Assembly: GCA_002707685.1 (NCBI GenBank)
Contig: PANQ01000022.1
Location: 1 to 38,672 of the forward strand
Direction of reading: 5' to 3'
Length of the DNA stretch: 38,672 nt
Source of the DNA: Porticoccus sp.
GTDB lineage: Bacteria; Pseudomonadota; Gammaproteobacteria; Pseudomonadales; Porticoccaceae
Shown here: positions 33,245-38,672 of the stretch, one piece after another
How the letters are laid out: every line of letters starts with the position of its first letter
Position numbering within the stretch: the stretch's first letter is position 1
The notes under the pieces: model-generated
The model's database searches: none
Told to the model about the DNA's origin: nothing
What the model saw: only the letters and a program-made list of their open reading frames with translations
Program-made: the position numbers and the translations under genes

Positions 33245-35682
33245 CGCCACAATCCTGTTATCACTGTGGATTGCCAGTTCCCGCCGGTACTGACTGGGTA
33301 CTGGTGATTCAGGGGGAGCCAAGGGCTATGTGTTGTCCGGGCTGCCTGGCCGTTGCCACGGCTATCTGTGATGGTGGATTGGCGCGCTTTTACCAGTATC
33401 GTACGAAGAGCGCTAATCGTCCGGAAGCTCCGGATCAGGCATCGCTGGCAGTTTATGATTTGCCTGAGGTGCAAGCGGATTACGTGGAGACTGTCGATGA
33501 CAACCGGCAGATTCGCCTTTTGATAGGGGGCATTACCTGTACAGCCTGTGCCTGGCTGATCGAGAATCACCTGAGTAAATTGCCGGGGGTGATTGAGGTG
33601 CGGGTTAATGTCACCAGCCATCGAGCATTCATCACCTGGAACCCAGAATCACTGAAACTCAGTGAATTATTGGAAGAGCTACAGCAAATCGGCTACGACC
33701 CTCGTCCCGTTAGTGACGAGGCTATACGCCAGTTGCGAGATCATGAAAATCGCCGCTTTCTGCAACGTTTGGGTATTGCCGGACTGGGGATGATGCAGGC
33801 GGGAATGGTCGCCATTGGTCTTTACGCAGGCGCCTTTCAGGGTATGGAGCCCGAGTGGCAAAATTTCCTGCGTTGGGTCAGCTTTATTATTGCCCTGCCG
33901 GTGGTTTTGTTCTCGGCCTATCCTTTCTTTAGAGCTGCATGGTACAGCTTGCGTCAAGGCCATCTGATCATGGATGTTCCGGTCTCACTGGCGATAATCC
34001 TCGGTTTTTCAGCCAGCTGCTGGGCTACCGTGACCCGAACGGGCGAAGTTTATTTTGACTCTATTGCCATGTTCACATTTTTTTTACTGTTGGGGCGATA
34101 TTTCGAGATGCGGGTTCGCCATCGCAATGACATGCGAGCCGAATCGCTCGGCCAATTGTTGCCGGTGACAGCCAGGCGATTGAACGGCAATAAAGAGGAG
34201 ACGATTCCGGTCAAGCTGCTGTTGCCTGGGAACCTGATTCGCGTTGCCTCCGGTGAAACCATTCCCTGTGATGGAGAGATTACCGAGGGTGTCAGCAGCG
34301 TGGTCGAAGCTGTTCTCACCGGCGAACAGATGCCGGTCGGTAAATCCCCCGGTGATGTGGTTTCTGCGGGAACCGTCAACAGTGAGAACCCCTTGCTGAT
34401 CAGAGTGTCTGCCGTTGGTCATCAGACCCGTTTGTCGGCAATTTTGCAGTTGGTTGAAAAGGCGCGCAGTGATAAACCAGCAGCGGTTGCGATGGCTGAT
34501 CGGGTGGCGGGTTATTTTGTCGCTGCCGTGTTGGTTGTCTCCGCCCTGGTGGCTTTTTGGTGGTGGCAGCACCAACCGGAGGAAGCTATTTGGGTTGTGC
34601 TCTCTGTGCTGGTTGTTACCTGCCCCTGCGCGTTATCTTTGGCAACGCCAGCCGCTATTGCGGTGGCAACAGGCGAGTTGCGTCAGCGCGGTTTTCTGAT
34701 CAGTCGAAGTCGGATGCTGGAGGTTTTGTCGCAAGTCGATCGAATTGTTTTTGACAAAACGGGCACGTTGACACTGGGTGATCTGAGTATCGTTGAGGTG
34801 ATTGAGCTGGCTGACCAAAAAGAATCTGATGTGCTGGCTATCGCTGCGACCCTGGAGCAGGATTCCAGGCATCCCATTGCCAGGGCTTTTGCCGGCACAG
34901 CGGTGACGGATAGGGGAACTGACGTTGTTCAGGAAGTCGGATCAGGCATTTCCGCTACGATTGATGGAAGTCGCTTTGCTATCGGTCAGCCGGACTATAT
35001 CAGCAGGTTGTTTGATCTTCCCATGCCAGCTATGGCACCAGTTGATGCAGGCCAGTTACCACTTCTTTTGGCGGAACAATCCCGGCCACTGGCCTGGATT
35101 ATTTTACAGGATCAGTTGCGCTCCGGTGCGGCGTCTGCCATTCAGCAGCTGACAGCGCAGGGTCTGGAGACAGTTTTACTGAGTGGTGATCGTGTTGCAG
35201 CGGTTGAAAATATGGCGACCAAGCTGGGTATTCAGCAGTGGTTCGGGCAGCAGAGTCCAGCGGCAAAACTCGATTGGGTCAACCGCTGTCAGCAGGCCGG
35301 GCACCGGGTGTTGATGGTTGGTGATGGTATCAATGATGTGCCTGTACTGAGCGGTGCCGATGCCTCAGTGGCACTGGGTGATGCCAGTGATTTCGCCAGA
35401 ATCCATGCTGACAGTATATTGCTATCGGGCAACCTCAATACATTGCCGGAAGTGATCGGTCTTGCCAGACGGACACGCCAGATCATTCGTCAGAATCTCA
35501 CGTGGGCATTACTCTACAATCTCCTGGCATTGCCGCTGGCCGTGGCGGGAATGATTCCTCCCTGGGCGGCCGCGATTGGTATGTCTGCCAGTTCGCTATT
35601 GGTTGTGGGTAATGCCCTGCGGCTGAGTCGGCGTGGCGACGTACCCATGATGTGCTCACAACAGCCTTGTTTTGCCACGTGA
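33241..35682 (+). CDS. ccoI: Copper-translocating P-type ATPase CcoI/FixI
   Basis: This 813-residue pump supplies copper for cbb3 assembly. It has an extra N-terminal cysteine zinc-ribbon-like part (C6, C9, C32, C35), a heavy-metal domain with C100-T-A-C103, eight membrane helices, the ion-binding C461-P-C, the phosphorylation motif D505-K-T-G-T-L-T, and G-D-G-I-N-D. The ATG overlapping the ccoH stop is chosen over a TTG 20 codons earlier. Confidence 0.96.
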   Translation: MTPQSCYHCGLPVPAGTDWVLVIQGEPRAMCCPGCLAVATAICDGGLARFYQYRTKSANRPEAPDQASLAVYDLPEVQADYVETVDDNRQIRLLIGGITCTACAWLIENHLSKLPGVIEVRVNVTSHRAFITWNPESLKLSELLEELQQIGYDPRPVSDEAIRQLRDHENRRFLQRLGIAGLGMMQAGMVAIGLYAGAFQGMEPEWQNFLRWVSFIIALPVVLFSAYPFFRAAWYSLRQGHLIMDVPVSLAIILGFSASCWATVTRTGEVYFDSIAMFTFFLLLGRYFEMRVRHRNDMRAESLGQLLPVTARRLNGNKEETIPVKLLLPGNLIRVASGETIPCDGEITEGVSSVVEAVLTGEQMPVGKSPGDVVSAGTVNSENPLLIRVSAVGHQTRLSAILQLVEKARSDKPAAVAMADRVAGYFVAAVLVVSALVAFWWWQHQPEEAIWVVLSVLVVTCPCALSLATPAAIAVATGELRQRGFLISRSRMLEVLSQVDRIVFDKTGTLTLGDLSIVEVIELADQKESDVLAIAATLEQDSRHPIARAFAGTAVTDRGTDVVQEVGSGISATIDGSRFAIGQPDYISRLFDLPMPAMAPVDAGQLPLLLAEQSRPLAWIILQDQLRSGAASAIQQLTAQGLETVLLSGDRVAAVENMATKLGIQQWFGQQSPAAKLDWVNRCQQAGHRVLMVGDGINDVPVLSGADASVALGDASDFARIHADSILLSGNLNTLPEVIGLARRTRQIIRQNLTWALLYNLLALPLAVAGMIPPWAAAIGMSASSLLVVGNALRLSRRGDVPMMCSQQPCFAT

Positions 35683-35722
35683 CGATGGCTGATACTTTTC
35701 ATCTTTGGCAGGTTATAACCCA

Positions 35723-35941
35723 ATGACCAGTTTGTATTTGCTGATCCCTGTGTCCTTGATTTTCTGTGCATTGGCGATCTGGTTTTTTTTCTGGGCAGTA
35801 AACAGTGGCCAGTATGATGATCTAGAGGGGGAGGGCGAGAGAATACTATTTGACGATGGGGCTGATGACCCTGTTGAGGTTGATGTCGAGGCTCGCCCCC
35901 GTCAACCTGAAGACTCTCCACCTTCAAAGAGCCCGGAATAA
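35723..35941 (+). CDS. ccoS: cbb3 oxidase assembly protein CcoS
   Basis: This 72-residue protein has one membrane helix (about 3-24) with the CcoS pattern F-F-W-A-V-x-S-G-Q-Y-D-D-L-E-G and I-L-F-D. CcoS is needed to insert cofactors into CcoN. A TTG six codons upstream is also in frame, but the ATG matches the family start. The stop overlaps the next ATG. Confidence 0.92.
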   Translation: MTSLYLLIPVSLIFCALAIWFFFWAVNSGQYDDLEGEGERILFDDGADDPVEVDVEARPRQPEDSPPSKSPE

Positions 35942-36675
35942 TGTTTGAATTTGACAGTATGTCCATACTGGCAATGCTGGTTATTGGTTTGATGGGTGCC
36001 GGGCATTGTGTTGGTATGTGTGGCGGGATTGTCGCCGCACTGGGTTTTGCCGCCGATGATCAACGCAGGCGTTGGCCAATCCTCCTAAGCTACAATCTAG
36101 GGCGAATTACATCTTATGGGCTTATCGGTGCGCTGGTCGGTCTGCTGGGATTGTTTGGTCATGAATACCTGTCTCTGGGGCCTTCACTGCGTATTTTTGC
36201 GGGGGTGCTGCTTATTCTGATGGGGTTGTATCTGGCGGGTTGGTGGCACTTCCTGTCCTGGCTTGAGCGTGGGGGGCAACATGCCTGGCGCCATATTCAG
36301 CCTTTCGCAACCAGGTTGTTCCGTGTCCGCACGGTTGGCAGGGCCTTTCTGTTTGGTATGTTATGGGGTTGGTTACCCTGTGGCCTGGTGTATTCGGCAC
36401 TGGTTTACGCCGCTGCCACTGCTCACCCCGTGTCGAGTGCACTATCCATGATGGCGTTCGGCCTGGGCACGTTGCCGGTCATGCTGGCCGGGGGCGTTTT
36501 TTCCAGTCAGCTAAAGCGGTGGTTGCAGATTCGTGCTTTGAGAACAGCCATGGGGATGATAGTTATCGTATTTGGTGCGTGGACCCTCTGGAATGCGATG
36601 GCACATAATCATCAACGAGAAGTGATTTCTGAACAAAGTGATGGGGTCAGTGCTCATCAGCACATGCACCATTGA
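35941..36675 (+). CDS. SafE/TauE-like membrane protein of the cco locus
   Basis: This 244-residue protein has about six membrane helices, an early G-A-G-H-C-V-G-M-C-G-G motif (residues 20-30), and a second half-motif G-W-L-P-C-G-L-V-Y-S. A homologue commonly follows ccoS and is annotated as a sulfite exporter TauE/SafE family protein. The Cys/His/Met-rich motifs and the location suggest a role in copper supply to the oxidase, which is inference. The C-terminus is histidine-rich (H-Q-H-M-H-H). Confidence 0.85.
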   Translation: MFEFDSMSILAMLVIGLMGAGHCVGMCGGIVAALGFAADDQRRRWPILLSYNLGRITSYGLIGALVGLLGLFGHEYLSLGPSLRIFAGVLLILMGLYLAGWWHFLSWLERGGQHAWRHIQPFATRLFRVRTVGRAFLFGMLWGWLPCGLVYSALVYAAATAHPVSSALSMMAFGLGTLPVMLAGGVFSSQLKRWLQIRALRTAMGMIVIVFGAWTLWNAMAHNHQREVISEQSDGVSAHQHMHH

Positions 36676-36699
36676 CTGTAGTAGGTGTTATAAGGGTTA

Positions 36700-36713
36700 T
36701 TGATTTCGATCAA
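36700..36713 (+). promoter_or_regulatory. ANR/FNR box upstream of the Yip1-family gene
   Basis: TTGATTTCGATCAA is an exact match to the ANR/FNR consensus. A TATAAA at 36737-36742 would place transcription start near 36749, putting the box centre at about -42, the class II activator position. Confidence 0.85.
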
Positions 36714-36814
36714 TGCCAACGATTTGATTTAAGCGGTATAAAAGCAGGTGTTTTATAATAAACTATATGTCTGTTGGCCGATTGTTAGTCTTAAATAAGA
36801 AAAACGGGGATTTT

Positions 36815-37414
36815 ATGCTAGGTCACATTGCCGGGTTACTCTACGATCCACAGTCCGAATGGAAGAAAATTGCTGCACTGTCCGATGAGACAATCAAGCG
36901 CATGGCCATCTATTTTATTTTTCTGGGTATGATCCCTGCGATCGGGTTTTATATTGGAACAACGAAGTTTGGATGGACGATTGTCCATGATGAGCCCACC
37001 AGGATTACCGAAGCTAGCGCAATACCCTTGATAGTCATGTTTTACTTTGCCCTGATGGGCGCGCTGGTATTTATTGGCTGGATGATTGCCTGGATGTCGA
37101 AAACCTATAATAGTGAATCGAGCCCATTAAAAGGGTTTGTGTTTATGGGTCTCTGTTGTAGCCCGGTTTTTCTGGCAGGTATTTTTGCGGTTTATCCGAT
37201 TTGGTGGCTGGATCTTCTGCTTGCTATCGCCGCCTGCAGTTATGCAATTCGGTTGATGTACCTCGGGATTCCCGATGTGATGAATGTGCCGGAGGACCAG
37301 GGTTTTCTCTATGCCAGTGCGATTTTTGCTGTTTCCCTTGTGTATGTGGTGGTTGTTCTGGTAGCTACCGTCTTGCTCTGGGAATATGTCGCGGCACCGG
37401 TTTTTACCGATTGA
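36815..37414 (+). CDS. Yip1-family multi-pass membrane protein
   Basis: This 199-residue protein begins M-L-G-H-I-A-G-L-L-Y-D-P-Q-S-E-W, the typical Yip1-domain (DUF1282-like) start, and has about five membrane helices. An in-frame ATG 16 codons upstream exists but lacks family similarity. The function in bacteria is unknown. It has its own promoter with a perfect ANR/FNR box and a terminator right after it, so it is a single low-oxygen-responsive gene beside the cbb3 locus. Confidence 0.82.
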   Translation: MLGHIAGLLYDPQSEWKKIAALSDETIKRMAIYFIFLGMIPAIGFYIGTTKFGWTIVHDEPTRITEASAIPLIVMFYFALMGALVFIGWMIAWMSKTYNSESSPLKGFVFMGLCCSPVFLAGIFAVYPIWWLDLLLAIAACSYAIRLMYLGIPDVMNVPEDQGFLYASAIFAVSLVYVVVVLVATVLLWEYVAAPVFTD

Positions 37415-37431
37415 GAACAACGCTTTATAGA

Positions 37432-37457
37432 AACCGGGCGTAAGCCCGGTTTTTTTT
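37432..37457 (+). terminator. Terminator after the Yip1-family gene
   Basis: AACCGGGC and GCCCGGTT pair perfectly around GTAA and are followed by a run of T. Confidence 0.93.
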
Positions 37458-37504
37458 GCCTGGGATTTTTTTTCAGCCAGTCGTCGATAACCGGGGTTGC
37501 GGGG

Positions 37505-38236
37505 TTAGTTGCAATCGGTTGTGGAAAGCCAGGGCACACCTTTGTTTGGACTGAGGTAGGAAAATTGTCGATAGGTGGAATTGAAAATGCCCCAGTGGCG
37601 TTCAGTCATCGCGGGCATATGTCGGCGCATCTGGCGTATGTCGTGCCGGGAGGCCTGGCTAATTGATAACCGTCGACGGCATTTTTCGAGATCAATCAGT
37701 GCGACTTCAATCTCGTTGCTGCCCTTCCTTTCATGACGAAAAAAAATGTGTTTATCATACAGACAGCCATGCTGCCAGCGACTATTGTGAAGTCTTGACA
37801 GAATCTCGCCAAGTTTTCGGGAGAGAGCATCGAGTGTCTCTTTTTTCACGAAATCGTCAGTTACGCTCTCCTGCCATGCCTCAACACTGGAAAACCCAGC
37901 CAATTCCCGAGTCGCCAGAATTGCCTGAATTGCCCCCTGGTGAAGGCGTGTTTGCGAAAAGACGACTTCCGGCGTTGATATTCCCAGCTTGTGGCACACA
38001 TCCAGCCGGTGGGTTTCACGGGCTATGGTGGCATAGCCCAGTGGATGTCTGAGACTGCGACAAGTATGGTCAGTCTGTTTTTTGATGTAGTAGGTGGCGC
38101 CATTGATTCGGCATCGCTGGACACCACTTATTCCGCCCCGTCGATGGTTTGGTTCTTCAACCCAGGGGCCTTCCATTTCCCACCAGTAGTCAAAATCACT
38201 ATCTGTTTGAGCGTCTCTTGATAACGTATTGATCAT
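37505..38236 (-). CDS. InaA/lipopolysaccharide-kinase-like protein
   Basis: This 243-residue protein resembles the InaA/WaaP kinase group. It has a glycine-rich N-terminal segment, R-R-G-G-I-S-G-V-Q, a Y-Y-I-K-K-Q lysine candidate, R-E-x-x-R-L, then a kinase-like core H-G-C-L-Y-D-K-H-I-F-F (catalytic-loop-like) and L-I-D-L-E-K-C (DFG-like aspartate). InaA was described in Pseudomonas as acid-inducible; the substrate is unknown. The ATG preceded by AAAGAG is used rather than one 26 codons upstream. It is divergent from gloA. Confidence 0.8.
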   Translation of the reverse strand: MINTLSRDAQTDSDFDYWWEMEGPWVEEPNHRRGGISGVQRCRINGATYYIKKQTDHTCRSLRHPLGYATIARETHRLDVCHKLGISTPEVVFSQTRLHQGAIQAILATRELAGFSSVEAWQESVTDDFVKKETLDALSRKLGEILSRLHNSRWQHGCLYDKHIFFRHERKGSNEIEVALIDLEKCRRRLSISQASRHDIRQMRRHMPAMTERHWGIFNSTYRQFSYLSPNKGVPWLSTTDCN

Positions 38237-38531
38237 TATTATTACTCTTTTCTGGATAACGGTGAATGTCACGGTTGTTACATAAAAAGTACACAAAAAT
38301 AGCTGAAAAAGCAAAACAGGGGACTGTGGAAAAAAATCTCTTGGTCGTGGGCCTGGATTATTTGAAAAGCCAGTGACCCAATTGACGTCTTTGTTAAAGG
38401 TTTTATTTGATTCAATTCCGATTTACTTTGTAGCATGGCTTTTTAGCCGAGACTGGTTGGAACTCAATACTCTTGCAAGCCGTTGTGGGTAAGTGCGTGC
38501 AGATTCCAGGAATAACTAGAGAGGTAAGTTT

Positions 38532-38672
38532 ATGCGTTTATTACATACCATGTTGCGGGTGAGGGATCTCGACACTTCCGTTCGCTTTTATACCGATGTG
38601 CTGGGAATGCAACTTTTGCGGCGCAAGGATTTCCCCGATGGCCGTTTTACGCTCGCATTTCTGGGTTATGGT
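38532..38672 (+). CDS. gloA: Lactoylglutathione lyase (glyoxalase I), N-terminal part
   Basis: The first 47 codons read [14 protein letters not shown], then [16 protein letters not shown] and F-T-L-A-F-L-G-Y-G. This is the classic first beta-alpha-beta module of GloA with metal ligand H5. Glyoxalase I turns the methylglyoxal-glutathione adduct into lactoylglutathione. The gene runs off the window edge. GAGAGG precedes the ATG. Confidence 0.93.
   Translation, partial: MRLLHTMLRVRDLDTSVRFYTDVLGMQLLRRKDFPDGRFTLAFLGYG

Overview
This window looks like a chromosomal segment of a free-living, aerobic, probably marine gammaproteobacterium. The support is the gene set: gamma-type fused maeB, RNase T, E. 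coli-type pyrC, yggX, slyX, grxD, an adrenodoxin-type ferredoxin, and a full ccoNOQP-ccoGHIS locus with ANR/FNR boxes. Gene order resembles the Cellvibrionales/Halieaceae/Pseudomonas neighbourhood. This placement is inferred from gene content, not from a search. Most of the window is moderately GC-rich. Bases about 627-4445 and 12900-14750 are visibly AT-richer and look acquired.

Bases 1-4590 are accessory. The left edge carries the first codons of an IS3-type transposase and an orphan PqqD-like (RRE) protein whose C-terminus lies against the presumed IS end. Next comes a 3.8-kb AT-rich block bounded by imperfect direct repeats that contain the 3' end of tRNA-Phe and its terminator, so it looks like a small island inserted at tRNA-Phe. 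Its two intact genes are a D12-class adenine methyltransferase and a 789-residue protein. The larger protein joins a PD-(D/E)XK nuclease-like segment, a DGQHR (DndB-like) core and a C-terminal HEPN (RX4H) segment. This pair is the best candidate for an undescribed, probably anti-phage, modification/restriction-like system.

Bases 4514-12895 hold tRNA-Phe, yggX, mutY, an asmA-like gene with a tandem 6-residue acidic tail, a putative zinc TonB receptor with a His/Asp-rich loop plus a small His-containing exported protein, and hisB-hisH-hisA. hisF, the usual next gene, is missing. In its place (12896-14759) are two lipoprotein genes (one FlgO-like) and two kinds of palindromic repeat, including a MITE-like element.

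Bases 14760-26460 contain murI, an LRAT-domain protein, argF and argD (with a terminator-like hairpin in the argD leader), grxD, a 2-Cys peroxiredoxin, slyX, maeB (with a perfect operator-like palindrome upstream), a ferredoxin reductase/ferredoxin pair, a DUF4870-like membrane protein, rnt and pyrC. argG follows at 26683.

Bases 27923-36675 form the high-affinity cbb3 oxidase locus: a perfect ANR/FNR box, ccoN, ccoO, ccoQ, ccoP, then ccoG, ccoH (fixH), ccoI (fixI), ccoS and a SafE/TauE-like membrane protein. These genes build, copper-load and assemble the oxidase. A second perfect ANR/FNR box precedes a Yip1-family membrane protein. The window ends with an InaA-like kinase and the start of gloA.
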